Below the pieces are notes generated by a model. It had not been told where the DNA came from. It saw nothing but the letters and a program-made list of their open reading frames with translations, and ran no database searches. Source: PCPOR2b sp965220385 (lineage in GTDB: Bacteria > Poribacteria > WGA-4E > PCPOR2b). From it: DNA of 64,000 nt. Every line of letters starts with the position of its first letter. The stretch's first letter is position 1. Made by a program: the position numbers and the translations under genes. This document shows positions 44,650-53,780 of the stretch, piece by piece. The DNA lies in assembly GCA_965220385.1 (NCBI GenBank), contig OZ244825.1:2914001-2978000 (forward strand). The letters are read 5' to 3'.

Positions 44650-46224
44650 ATGAAACGATCATACCGACACATCTTCGCAATTTTTATGTTTTTGATGTCT
44701 TCCGTCTACGTAGCAGATGCACAAGTAATTGGAGGCACACTGATTTTTGGACGTGGCGGCGATTCTGTTGGACTCGACCCCGCCCACGAAGAGGATGGCG
44801 AATCCTTCAAGGTGTGTGAGAACATCTACGACAGACTTGTACAATACAAGGACGAGAGTACGGAAATCGAGCCTGCCTTAGCAGAATCGTGGGAATCATC
44901 GGAGGATGGGTTGACGTGGCGATTTTATCTCCGCAAAGGGGTTAAGTTCCACGATGGCACACCTTTCAATGCGGACGCTGTGCTTTTTTCGCTCAACCGC
45001 CAGCACGATCCAAACCACCCCTTTCATAACGTTGGCGGTTCCTATACTTACTGGTCATATACCGGATTAGCCAAAATCGTCGAGAAAATCACGGCACCGG
45101 ATGCATACACAGTTGAAATCACTCTCAAACGCCCCTACGCCCCTTTCATCTACACCATCGCAATGCCACCTTTTTCAATCGTCAGTCCGACCGCCCTTCA
45201 GAAATGGAAGGAGGATTTTACAAACCACCCGGTTGGCACAGGACCGTTCAAATTTGCACGTTGGGACCACGGGGATAAGGTTGTTTTAGAAGTAAACAAA
45301 GACTATTGGGAAGGACGTCCGCCGCTTGACCGAATTATTTTCCGATCCATCCCCGACAATTCGGCGCGCCTCATTGAGTTACAAAATGGGAGTATTCACG
45401 CAATGGAATTTCCGAATCCGGATGACCTGTCCCAGATCCGGGCAGATGACCAACTCAAGATCATCGAACAGCCCGGCATGAACGTCGGTTACCTTGCTAT
45501 GAATTTCGATAAAGAACCTTTTGACAATCCTAATGTTCGGCTCGCCATCAACCATGCGATTAACAAACACGAGATTGTCAAAGAACTGTACCAAGGCATG
45601 GGTATCCCCGCTAAAAACCCCATTCCCCCGACGATGTGGAGCTATGACGACTCTATTGAGGAGTATACCTACAATCCGGCAAAGGCAAAGGCGTTGCTTG
45701 CAGAAGCAGGTTATCCAGATGGCTTCGACACAACGCTGTGGGCATTGCCGGTACCACGTCCATACATCCCCGATGGAGGTGCGCTTGCCGCAGCCATCCA
45801 ATCAGATTTGCGCCATGTTGGAATCACGGCAAAGATTGTGACCTTCGATTGGGGAACGTACTTGGATAAGGTAACAAACGGTGAACACGATACAGCAATG
45901 CTCGGTTGGTCTGCTGACCTCGGCGATCCGGATAACTTCTTTTACTACCTCTTGAGCAAGGAGGCAGCGAAAAAGCCGGCGGGGAATATTGCATTCTACC
46001 GCAGCGATGAAATGCAGGAACTTCTGGACCAAGCGCAATCAACTATGGATCAAGCCAAGCGGATCGAACTTTATAAAAAAGCCCAAGCACTTTTTCACCG
46101 CGACGTCCCTTGGGTTCCACTAGCGCACTCCAAACAGATCTTAATCATCAACAAGCAGATTAAGAATCTCAAACTTCATCCCACCTCGTGGAAGTATTTT
46201 CGGCAGATCTGGCTTGAAAAGTGA
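44650..46224 (+). CDS. ABC transporter substrate-binding protein, peptide/nickel family (DppA-like)
   Basis: A 524-residue family 5 extracellular solute-binding protein. The signal peptide (core IFAIFMFLMSSVYVADA) is followed by GGTLIFGRGGDSVGLDPAHEEDGES, typical of the start of the mature protein. LAESWESSEDGLTWRFYLRKGVKFHDGTPFNADAV is the family core. Such proteins bind di- or oligopeptides in the periplasm and deliver them to the permeases. AGGAG lies upstream of the ATG. It is followed by two permeases after 8 bases, but no ATPase gene lies in the window. Confidence 0.9.
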   Translation: MKRSYRHIFAIFMFLMSSVYVADAQVIGGTLIFGRGGDSVGLDPAHEEDGESFKVCENIYDRLVQYKDESTEIEPALAESWESSEDGLTWRFYLRKGVKFHDGTPFNADAVLFSLNRQHDPNHPFHNVGGSYTYWSYTGLAKIVEKITAPDAYTVEITLKRPYAPFIYTIAMPPFSIVSPTALQKWKEDFTNHPVGTGPFKFARWDHGDKVVLEVNKDYWEGRPPLDRIIFRSIPDNSARLIELQNGSIHAMEFPNPDDLSQIRADDQLKIIEQPGMNVGYLAMNFDKEPFDNPNVRLAINHAINKHEIVKELYQGMGIPAKNPIPPTMWSYDDSIEEYTYNPAKAKALLAEAGYPDGFDTTLWALPVPRPYIPDGGALAAAIQSDLRHVGITAKIVTFDWGTYLDKVTNGEHDTAMLGWSADLGDPDNFFYYLLSKEAAKKPAGNIAFYRSDEMQELLDQAQSTMDQAKRIELYKKAQALFHRDVPWVPLAHSKQILIINKQIKNLKLHPTSWKYFRQIWLEK

Positions 46225-46232
46225 AGTAACGC

Positions 46233-47255
46233 ATGATTGTCTACATCCTGCATCGACTCCTTTCGATTGGACTATCGCTCTTTGGTGTCTCGCTGCTCGT
46301 CTTTTTCATGGTGCATCTGATCCCCGGTGATGCCGCTCTCGCAATCCTCGGTGAACGCGCCACGGAGGAAGCATTGACGGAACTCCGTCGTGAAATGGGG
46401 TTAGATCAGCCACTGTACAAGCAGTATGGGGTATTCCTGTGGGATTTAGCGCATTTAGATCTGGGACGCTCGTTTAAGACAAACCAGCCGGTTATCGACG
46501 AAATCTTCCGCAAATTTCCTGCGACAGTAGAACTGACACTTGCAGCGATGATCTTCTCAATCTTTTTCGGCATAGCTGCCGGGATTATTGCTGCCGTCAA
46601 CCGCGGAAAGTTTTGGGACTACACAACGATGTTCGGATCGCTGGCAGGGATTTCCATGCCGATCTTCTGGCTTGGTTTGATGCTTATTCTACTGTTCGCT
46701 TACGCCCTACCGATTTTTCCCAGTTCACAGCGACTCGACGCCGTATTAGATCTCGACATTCAGCACCGCACCCATTTTTACCTCATTGATACTCTGCTCG
46801 CTGGCGACTTCAATGCTTTCCGAGATGCAATCATGCATCTCATCCTTCCTGCGATAACACTTGGCACGATCCCACTAGCCATCATCGCTCGCATGACACG
46901 GTCTAGCCTCTTAGAGATCCTCAACCAACAGTACATCGTCACCGCCTATGCAAAGGGGCTGCCCAAACGGATCGTAATTCTCAAACATGCCTTAAAAAAC
47001 AGTATCATTCCTGTTTTGACGGTAATAGGACTTGAATTCGGCTATCTTATGGGCGGCGCGATCTTAACAGAACATATCTTCTCTTGGCCCGGGTTAGGAT
47101 CGTGGTTGCGCGCTGCTGTTGAAGCCCGCGATATCCGTCCAGTACAGGGCGGTGTTCTCTTCGTTGCCACAGTTTTTATGATGGTGAACCTGATTGTCGA
47201 TCTGCTCTACGCGTACTTTGATCCGCGTATTCGGATCGGAGGAGAGACAACATGA
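46233..47255 (+). CDS. ABC transporter permease, DppB-like
   Basis: A 340-residue integral membrane protein of the peptide transporter class: MIVYILHRLLSIGLSLFGVSLLVFFMVHLIPGD at the start, six predicted membrane segments, and the EAA loop with TAYAKGLPKRIVILKHALKNSIIPV which contacts the ATPase. It ends with FDPRIRIGG. It starts 8 bases after the binding protein gene stop and overlaps the next permease gene by 4 bases. Confidence 0.92.
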   Translation: MIVYILHRLLSIGLSLFGVSLLVFFMVHLIPGDAALAILGERATEEALTELRREMGLDQPLYKQYGVFLWDLAHLDLGRSFKTNQPVIDEIFRKFPATVELTLAAMIFSIFFGIAAGIIAAVNRGKFWDYTTMFGSLAGISMPIFWLGLMLILLFAYALPIFPSSQRLDAVLDLDIQHRTHFYLIDTLLAGDFNAFRDAIMHLILPAITLGTIPLAIIARMTRSSLLEILNQQYIVTAYAKGLPKRIVILKHALKNSIIPVLTVIGLEFGYLMGGAILTEHIFSWPGLGSWLRAAVEARDIRPVQGGVLFVATVFMMVNLIVDLLYAYFDPRIRIGGETT

Positions 47256-48094
47256 GAGCGCATCGTCGTCAATTTTATCGGGAGCTGCTGCGTCAGAAAT
47301 CAGCGTTGATTGGCGCATCAATCTTAATTTTCTTCATTATTATCGCAATCTTTGCCCCGATAGTTGCAACACATGATCCACGGAACGCAGACGTAACAGC
47401 ACGTCTCCAAGGATGGTCTCAGGAACATTACTTCGGGACCGATAAGGTTGGGAGGGATATTTTCAGCCGCATTGTTTACGGCTCACGAATCTCGATCAAG
47501 GTCGGCTTGGTTGCGATGACATTTTCGATCTCGATTGGCGCACTGTTGGGTGTTCTCGCTGGCTATTACGGGGGCTGGATCGACAACACCATCATGCGGA
47601 TAATGGATATGATGCTTGCCATGCCGAGTATCCTGTTAGCAATGGTCATTGTTACAATCTTGGGGCAGAGCCTGACAAATGCGATTATTGCTGTTTCGAT
47701 TGTTTACATCCCACAATACGCGAGAATCTTGCGTGCATCTGTACTCACTATCCGTGAGCAGGATTATGTAACCGCTGCCCACGCCATCGGCATGAGCGAC
47801 TTTCGCATTTTGACTCGTGCGATTTTGCCCAACTGTCTTGCACCCCTGATTGTGCAGGCAACGCTCGGCATGGGCGCAGCTATTTTGGATGCCGCCGGAC
47901 TCAGCTTTCTCGGGCTTGGCGCTGAAATCGGTGAACCGGAGTGGGGCGCGATGCTCAACGAGAATCGAGCACTGATTCGTCGTGCACCGTGGACTGTTAT
48001 GACGCCGGGGATCGCGATTTTCCTGATTGTTTTAGGATTTAATCTGTTAGGGGATGCACTTCGGGATGTGTTAGATCCACAGGTGAAGACGTAA
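47252..48094 (+). CDS. ABC transporter permease, DppC-like
   Basis: A 280-residue permease with the N-terminal OppC domain (RQKSALIGASILIFFIIIAIFAP) and a typical GTDKVGRDIFSRIVYGSRIS segment. The EAA loop is AAHAIGMSDFRILTRAILPNCLAPLIV. It ends GDALRDVLDPQVKT, the usual close. Its start overlaps the stop of the DppB-like gene. The ATPase subunits DppD and DppF are not downstream; the next gene encodes an enolase-superfamily enzyme. ATPases encoded elsewhere would complete the transporter. Confidence 0.92.
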   Translation: MRAHRRQFYRELLRQKSALIGASILIFFIIIAIFAPIVATHDPRNADVTARLQGWSQEHYFGTDKVGRDIFSRIVYGSRISIKVGLVAMTFSISIGALLGVLAGYYGGWIDNTIMRIMDMMLAMPSILLAMVIVTILGQSLTNAIIAVSIVYIPQYARILRASVLTIREQDYVTAAHAIGMSDFRILTRAILPNCLAPLIVQATLGMGAAILDAAGLSFLGLGAEIGEPEWGAMLNENRALIRRAPWTVMTPGIAIFLIVLGFNLLGDALRDVLDPQVKT

Positions 48095-48166
48095 CGCAGC
48101 GTGAAGTGTAATTGGCTCATTCGTTTATTTCTATACACAAACTCGTTATATTAAGGAAGGTCAAAC

Positions 48167-49300
48167 ATGAAAATTACAGATGTAAAACCTTTGCCGGTAT
48201 GGGGAGGCGCGAGGAATTTCTTCTTTGTCAAGGTCGAAACCGACGAAGGTATCTATGGAATTGGCGAAGGCGGGATCACTTGGCGGGAACTCGCAGCCAC
48301 AGAATGTGTTAACCATCTAAAGTCCGTTTTAATTGGTGAAGATCCACGTCGCATCGAACATCTATGGCAGGTGATGTTCCGAGGCGGTTTTTTCCCTGCT
48401 GGGCGGATTGCGTGCTCTGCAATCAGTGCGATCGACATTGCGCTATGGGATATTCGTGGGAAAGCGTTGGGTGTTCCCGTCTACGATCTGCTTGGTGGAC
48501 TTGTCCGTCAGAAGGCTGTGTGCTATCCTCACGCTGGTGGTAATTCCGCCGAACAGCTCGCTGAACACGCACGATCACTCGTAGAAGATGGATGGAAATT
48601 TGTGCGTTGGGGTGTCCCACAACAGGGCGATACGCTTGATCCATCGTGGGCAGTGCGGGAGACCATTAAGCAGTGCGAAGCGGTTCGGGACGCCGTTGGG
48701 GAGGAGATTGAACTCCTAATTGATGTTCATACGCGGCTTGACCCACCCCATGTGATACCGCTCTGTCGCGCTCTGGAGGGTTATCGACCCTATTTCATCG
48801 AAGATCCGTTGCGGTCTGAAAATATGTCCACGTATCATCAACTGGCACGCCACGTTGCTGTGCCGTTGGCGGTGGGAGAGCAGTATGCCACAAAGTGGGA
48901 ATTCCGCGAATTGGTTGAACAGGAACTGATGCAGTATGCACGGATAGATCTATGTATCGTTGGAGGTATTACGGAAGCGAAGAAAATCGCCGGTTGGTGC
49001 GAGGCTCACTACATTGATCTGGCACCCCATAACCCGCTTGGTCCTGTTTCGACAGCGGCGTGTCTCCACCTGGATCTCGCTTCAACAAACTTCGGCGTCC
49101 AAGAACTGCCAAGCAAACCGGGGACAACGCTGCCCGATGTCTTTCCAGCACAGTTAGAGTGGGAAGATGGCTACCTACTGCCACCGACAGAACCAGGCTT
49201 GGGGATTGAGTTTGATGAGGATGCAGCACGGGCTCACCCGTATCGTGAAGTTGATGCACCGCAGTTGCGTAGGCCCGATGGAGCGTTTACGAATTGGTAG
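48167..49300 (+). CDS. Enolase-superfamily sugar-acid dehydratase (mandelate racemase family)
   Basis: A 377-residue protein starting MKITDVKPLPVWGGARNFFFVKVETDEGIYGIGE, the capping-domain N terminus of mandelate racemase/muconate lactonising enzymes. The barrel metal ligands appear in LLIDVHTRL (Asp), YFIEDPLR (Glu) and VGEQYATKWEF (Glu), and the His in DLAPHNPLGPVS is the galactonate/mannonate dehydratase-type base. It should dehydrate an aldonic acid. AAGGAAGG lies upstream. It follows the peptide transporter genes, possibly by a shared transcript. Substrate not fixed. Confidence 0.86.
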   Translation: MKITDVKPLPVWGGARNFFFVKVETDEGIYGIGEGGITWRELAATECVNHLKSVLIGEDPRRIEHLWQVMFRGGFFPAGRIACSAISAIDIALWDIRGKALGVPVYDLLGGLVRQKAVCYPHAGGNSAEQLAEHARSLVEDGWKFVRWGVPQQGDTLDPSWAVRETIKQCEAVRDAVGEEIELLIDVHTRLDPPHVIPLCRALEGYRPYFIEDPLRSENMSTYHQLARHVAVPLAVGEQYATKWEFRELVEQELMQYARIDLCIVGGITEAKKIAGWCEAHYIDLAPHNPLGPVSTAACLHLDLASTNFGVQELPSKPGTTLPDVFPAQLEWEDGYLLPPTEPGLGIEFDEDAARAHPYREVDAPQLRRPDGAFTNW

Positions 49301-49364
49301 ACGCGAAAGGTAAGATGTGAAAGGAAATCATAACCCGCCGGGAAAATTTTGAGGATACAGACAC

Positions 49365-50759
49365 CTATTGCTTGTCTGCGGACGCTGTGGTGTTCTTGAA
49401 ATCTTGTGTCACCTCGACGAGATCGAGAATATTGACGACCCCATCCCCGGTGACATCGGATGGTGAATCGGCAGGCACGCTTTGCCCGAGCTGCTGTGCG
49501 ACGGACAACAGATCTAGAATATTTACCGTCCCGTCTCGATTAACATCGCTAGCGATCAGTTGTTCCTCAACAATAGCCTTAATCACACTTCGACCTTCGT
49601 TGTACTTACCAGCGAACAATAGGTCGGTTGCCCTTTCCAGTTCTTTCATTCGCGCAGGGTGCCGTTCGTGTCTTTTCTTGAGTTGGTACAATATTACGGG
49701 TAGTCGCAAAGCGTCCGAACCGTATTGTGTTTTAGCATTTTTCTGGACAAATTCCAGATAACGATATCCAAACGTCTCTGTTGGTTCAATCACTGTCCCT
49801 TCGCCGTAGTCGTTCCAAGTTGCAATCTGAATAATTGGCGAGTTACTTTTGAGAGCAAGGTCGAAGGTCTCGGCAAATGTCTCCCCGCCCCGATAGTCAA
49901 TTGAACCATAACTATCACGTTTTCCAGCTTCTTCATAAATATCACGGTATCCAGGAAAGACAATAGGCATAACCGATTCAGCTCCCCAACCCCTAGTATA
50001 AAGAGAGTCAATATATTTACGCCAATCATTGCCCCTATTCGCCGGCACCCAACCAAACACACCATCCATACCTGTTCTTTCCGATAGGTGCGGAAGCCCA
50101 TAAAGCATCGGAGGTGGAGAAAGACCAGATATGATTTGACTCCACTGATCTTTGGTGAAATACAGTGGGCCAAAGACAAGCAGCACTGGGTGTCCATCAA
50201 GTTTAAGATACGCTTCATCTAGAAACCAATTAGCGGCGAGCCATTTCATGGCCTTCTGCCCATGAGCGATATCTTCTTGCTTGGACAGATGTTCCCTTTC
50301 GACCATGTGTTTGACGGTTCGATCTTCATAACAAATGGCGAACTGAAGTCCCGCTCTTTTGAGATGTTTAACGAAATGTTGTGTGTTGCGGTGGAGCATG
50401 GCGTAGTCCGCAAACTGTTCAATACCATACCAGTCGATGATTGCACCATCGATCCCCGCAAATTTCATCAGCAGCGCATGACATTCCAAGGCGTGAGGGT
50501 CGTTGGAATCATAGAGGTCAATCAGCGGGTAATCGTGTGAAGCGGCTTCTCGTTGACCATTGGCTTTGAACTTGTCGGGATTGAAGTAGTCCATTGTCCA
50601 ATGCCCGCCCCAATAACCGCTCACTGGCTTTGAGGCATACCACGGCATATAATGAACCATCACGATTTTTGAGCTATCTTGGGCATGGAGATGTGGCGTT
50701 AGGCTCAACATTAACACGATACCGCAGAATAAGACAACAAGGCAACATTGTGTAATCAT
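49365..50759 (-). CDS. Secreted GH99/GH71-like hydrolase with C-terminal dockerin pair
   Basis: A 464-residue protein. The signal peptide (CCLVVLFCGIVLMLSLTPHLHA) is followed by the GH99-like domain: IVMVHYMPWYASKP, GYWGGHWTMD, LYDSNDPHALECHALLMKFAGIDGAIIDWYG, then WNDYGEGTVIEP near its end. The last 60 residues have two dockerin-type calcium repeats, DVNRDGTVNILDLL and DVTGDGVVNILDLV. GH99 enzymes act inside mannan chains, but many relatives are uncharacterised. No cohesin or scaffoldin is in the window. The ATG at 50759 is preferred since the longer frame overlaps the neighbour. Confidence 0.85.
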   Translation of the reverse strand: MITQCCLVVLFCGIVLMLSLTPHLHAQDSSKIVMVHYMPWYASKPVSGYWGGHWTMDYFNPDKFKANGQREAASHDYPLIDLYDSNDPHALECHALLMKFAGIDGAIIDWYGIEQFADYAMLHRNTQHFVKHLKRAGLQFAICYEDRTVKHMVEREHLSKQEDIAHGQKAMKWLAANWFLDEAYLKLDGHPVLLVFGPLYFTKDQWSQIISGLSPPPMLYGLPHLSERTGMDGVFGWVPANRGNDWRKYIDSLYTRGWGAESVMPIVFPGYRDIYEEAGKRDSYGSIDYRGGETFAETFDLALKSNSPIIQIATWNDYGEGTVIEPTETFGYRYLEFVQKNAKTQYGSDALRLPVILYQLKKRHERHPARMKELERATDLLFAGKYNEGRSVIKAIVEEQLIASDVNRDGTVNILDLLSVAQQLGQSVPADSPSDVTGDGVVNILDLVEVTQDFKNTTASADKQ

Positions 50760-50797
50760 GATTGATATAACCCTTCTTACTGCTGACCTTGTGAGTC

Positions 50798-51655
50798 TTA
50801 TTTCCACGTTGCCTTTACTCGTGCCCAAGTTGTCGTCAGTTTGTCGGTTGGTTCAACTGCCAGTTTGCCTGTGATGTTCTGGAGAAGCTCGTCTCGGCTT
50901 AACGGTCTGTCGTAAATACGAAGGATAGCGATTGAGCCGTTGAAATTTCGATCTCTGTCATGAGACGTAAATACTGAGAGCCACATAGGCTCCTCAGGAT
51001 CATAATCCTGATCCATATCAACCATCCCAACCTTTTCACCATCTTGGTACGTTTCAACTGACTTCTGATCGGTAAAGACAAACGCGATCCAGTGCCACTC
51101 CTTTTTCTTAATATCAATACCGAGATCTTCTGGGATTAACCATTTTCCTTTGTTGTTAGCCCTCCCCTTAAACCTTGCGATGAGCTCACCGGTATCTGGT
51201 CCGTTGAGAGAAACTTGAAACTGTTGCAATTCCCTGTCACGAGCTTTAAAACCAAGGACTTGGGAAGCAACAACGAGATCGGGCCATTTAGGACCGTTGC
51301 GTCTGATGAGAACCTCCATTGTCCAATCTTCAAGTTGTAGTTTGGGGAGTAGATCCGGAGGTCCCCCAAAAGTCTCGGACTTGCGCGTGGAGGTATACCA
51401 CTTTGCATCCTCACTGATACCGAGGGCAGGGATTCTGATTTTTCCCTCTTCAAATTCAGGTACTTCATTGTCAGCTGGCATTTTTCCGCCTGCTATTCCG
51501 AGGTTTCTCCAAGCGATTTCTCGCCTATTCTGTTCGCTGGCATCGAGGTGGATTATTGCACCGGGAATAACCTTCTTCTGTGCTAGGGCAGGAAAACTGG
51601 TGAATCCTAACGCAAAAACCAAACTGAAAACTGCAATTCTGTTTATATATTTCAT
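50798..51655 (-). CDS. Exported LamG/ConA-like lectin-fold protein with shared C-terminal tail
   Basis: A 285-residue protein with a signal peptide (core IAVFSLVFALGFTSFPALA). The mature part resembles a concanavalin-A/LamG-type beta-sandwich, with GAIIHLDASEQN at the start, LQLEDWTMEVLIRRNG, KEWHWIAFVFT and FNGSIAILRIYDRPLSRDELLQN near the end. It ends AVEPTDKLTTTWARVK, the same tail as the propeller proteins. The ATG at 51655 is the only start that gives a signal peptide. It should bind glycans or proteins outside the cell; ligand unknown. Confidence 0.8.
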   Translation of the reverse strand: MKYINRIAVFSLVFALGFTSFPALAQKKVIPGAIIHLDASEQNRREIAWRNLGIAGGKMPADNEVPEFEEGKIRIPALGISEDAKWYTSTRKSETFGGPPDLLPKLQLEDWTMEVLIRRNGPKWPDLVVASQVLGFKARDRELQQFQVSLNGPDTGELIARFKGRANNKGKWLIPEDLGIDIKKKEWHWIAFVFTDQKSVETYQDGEKVGMVDMDQDYDPEEPMWLSVFTSHDRDRNFNGSIAILRIYDRPLSRDELLQNITGKLAVEPTDKLTTTWARVKATWK

Positions 51656-51686
51656 CTGGAAATATCCCTCTAGCTGACGTATGGGG

Positions 51687-52526
51687 TCAATGGTTCTTTT
51701 TAATCGTAGCCCATGATGTGGCAAGCTTTCCTGATGGGGACACCGCAAAGATTGCTATATCAAGTCCCTTTCCGAGCTGCTTTACATCAGCGTCGCTCAA
51801 CGCAACATTAAATATAGCTAGTTCATCAATAATGCTTTTACTGAACGAGTCAAATCGCGCTGGCAACAACGCCCCAATGTACATCGACTGTCCGTGTGGG
51901 GGTGCCAATCCCATCTTCTTTACCCCATCGCCGTGTTCAACAGGTTTCGACTCGCCATCAATATAGAGCGTTGGTGCCCTCTCTCCATCTTTGGCAACAA
52001 CAACATAGTGGTGCCACTGATCGTCCTTTATACCGCTGGCACCCTGAAATCCATTTTCATACCAGAAATAAAACATATTGTCAAAAACTTTGTGGAGCGC
52101 AATGCCGTATCCCGCACCGTGCCACTGCCATTCTCCACCCCTATGTATAATAAAATAAGGTGCAACATCGGTCGCTTGCAGCCGTGGAGGTCGTTTCACC
52201 CATACCGAAATAGAGATGACCTCCTCAAAGTTTAAACCTACATCGTCCGGCACTTCCAAGTAGTTTTTTCGGGTGTCACTAAACTCTATTGCCCTACCGA
52301 ATTTCCCGTCAACCAGCGCGGGTTTATTTATCAATTTCGCGTTATGACCGTTGCCCGTAATATCTGGGATCCCCTTCATACCAGCCTCTTCGAAGGTCCA
52401 TATTGCAACCGCTTTCTCCAGAAATTTGCGTCCTGTCAATTGTGCATCACTTACTAGCGTGAACTCCAAATTCAAAATGAGTAAACTAAGAGTAATTGAA
52501 ATAAATTTCGCTGTAGAGATTCTCAT
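51687..52526 (-). CDS. Exported LamG-domain protein with shared C-terminal tail (paralogue 1)
   Basis: A 279-residue protein with a signal peptide (ITLSLLILNLEFTLVSDA), then a LamG domain that includes KAVAIWTFEEAG, SISVWVKRPP, DDQWHHYVVVAKDGERAPTLYIDG and IIDELAIFNVALSDADVKQL. The tail is AVSPSGKLATSWATIKK. It is a close paralogue of the protein at 52553-53407 over its whole length, so the two arose by tandem duplication. LamG domains usually bind sugars, calcium or proteins. Confidence 0.87.
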   Translation of the reverse strand: MRISTAKFISITLSLLILNLEFTLVSDAQLTGRKFLEKAVAIWTFEEAGMKGIPDITGNGHNAKLINKPALVDGKFGRAIEFSDTRKNYLEVPDDVGLNFEEVISISVWVKRPPRLQATDVAPYFIIHRGGEWQWHGAGYGIALHKVFDNMFYFWYENGFQGASGIKDDQWHHYVVVAKDGERAPTLYIDGESKPVEHGDGVKKMGLAPPHGQSMYIGALLPARFDSFSKSIIDELAIFNVALSDADVKQLGKGLDIAIFAVSPSGKLATSWATIKKNH

Positions 52527-52552
52527 GATTCAATAATTCCTTCTCCACCAAC

Positions 52553-53407
52553 CTATCGACTTTGTTTGAGTGTTGCCCACGCTGTGGCAAGTTTGCCCGC
52601 TGGAGAAACCGCGAAAATTGAGTTATCAATCCCTTTCCCAAGCCGTTCGACGTCCTCTTGACTCAACGCAACGTTAAAGATGGCAAGATCATCTATGGTG
52701 TTATTAGACCACGAATCAAATCGCTCGGGGAATACCGCTCCAATATGTAGTGCGCGTCCCGGTGAGGGTTCTAAAGCAATCACTCGCTGACCATCGCGAT
52801 GTTCAACCTCTTTTAATTCCCCATCAATATACATGGACGGATCTCTCTCCCTATCTTTGGCAACAACAACGTAGTGATGCCACTGATCATCTTTTATCCC
52901 GTTTACTCCTTGGAAACCACCTTGATACCAGAAATAGAACATGTTGTTAAAAACCTTATGCAGCGCTATTCCAAAAGTGGGGCGCCCGTGCTGCCATTCT
53001 CCACCTTTTTCAAGAATAAAATAGGGAGCGATATCGGTTGCTTGCAAGCGAGGCGGTCTTTTCACCCATACTGAAATCGAAATCGCTTCATCAAGATCGA
53101 AATCCTCATGGTGTGGCACTTCCAAGTAATTTTTTCTACCGGAATTAAACTCTACCGCTTTACCGAATTGCCCATCAACCAGTGCAGGCTTATTCACCAT
53201 CACCGCGTCATGACCGTTTCCAGAAACGTCCTCGACAAAAGGATCGTTATCCTTATTTCTTTCCGTCCCATCAAAAGTCCATATTGCAACCGCCGCTTCT
53301 AGAAGCTCGGGTCCTGTCAATCGGGCATGGCTTGTACCTGCCGACACCCAGTTTATGATAATTAAGCCGAGCACAATCCTGCCCAACCCCGTGATGAAGG
53401 TCTTCAT
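52553..53407 (-). CDS. Exported LamG-domain protein with shared C-terminal tail (paralogue 2)
   Basis: A 284-residue paralogue of the preceding LamG protein. Signal peptide core IVLGLIIINWVSAGTSHA; LamG domain with AVAIWTFDGTERNKD, SISVWVKRPP, DDQWHHYVVVAKDRERDPS and TIDDLAIFNVALSQEDVERL; tail AVSPAGKLATAWATLKQ. The stop-to-start gap to its paralogue is only 26 bases, so they are probably cotranscribed, with this gene first. Confidence 0.87.
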   Translation of the reverse strand: MKTFITGLGRIVLGLIIINWVSAGTSHARLTGPELLEAAVAIWTFDGTERNKDNDPFVEDVSGNGHDAVMVNKPALVDGQFGKAVEFNSGRKNYLEVPHHEDFDLDEAISISVWVKRPPRLQATDIAPYFILEKGGEWQHGRPTFGIALHKVFNNMFYFWYQGGFQGVNGIKDDQWHHYVVVAKDRERDPSMYIDGELKEVEHRDGQRVIALEPSPGRALHIGAVFPERFDSWSNNTIDDLAIFNVALSQEDVERLGKGIDNSIFAVSPAGKLATAWATLKQSR

Positions 53408-53780
53408 TCACATTGCCTCCTTGCCATCATTTTTCTGGTCCCCTGAAAAGTATACACCCACATATCAATGCGAGTTTGATCCCCTCTACAGTGTATCCAG
53501 AAAAGGGTTGGATGTCAACGCAAAAATGAATTCTTTGCGCTTGACTTGTTTAGCAGAAAAATGTTAATATGTTTATGTCACCAAAACTGGCTTTCCACAG
53601 GCTCTCCGAATCTTACAACGTCACGTGAAAATTGGATGCCGTTGTAGATCGGTTTTCTAACTTGACTACAGCCTCTGCACGACTGAAGTAGACTCAGATA
53701 GGAGCTTGGTCTACCGTCGTGGAACTTCTTGTAGTAGCTCATCAGAGTCCAAAACCCATATTATAAGGAAGGATATTACG
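53408..53780. other. Divergent intergenic region between LamG genes
   Basis: A 373-base region. TTGACT at 53541 with TAATAT at 53565 (18-base spacer) is a moderate promoter for the LamG gene on the plus strand, leaving a leader of about 200 bases. No open frame of interest. Confidence 0.4.
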
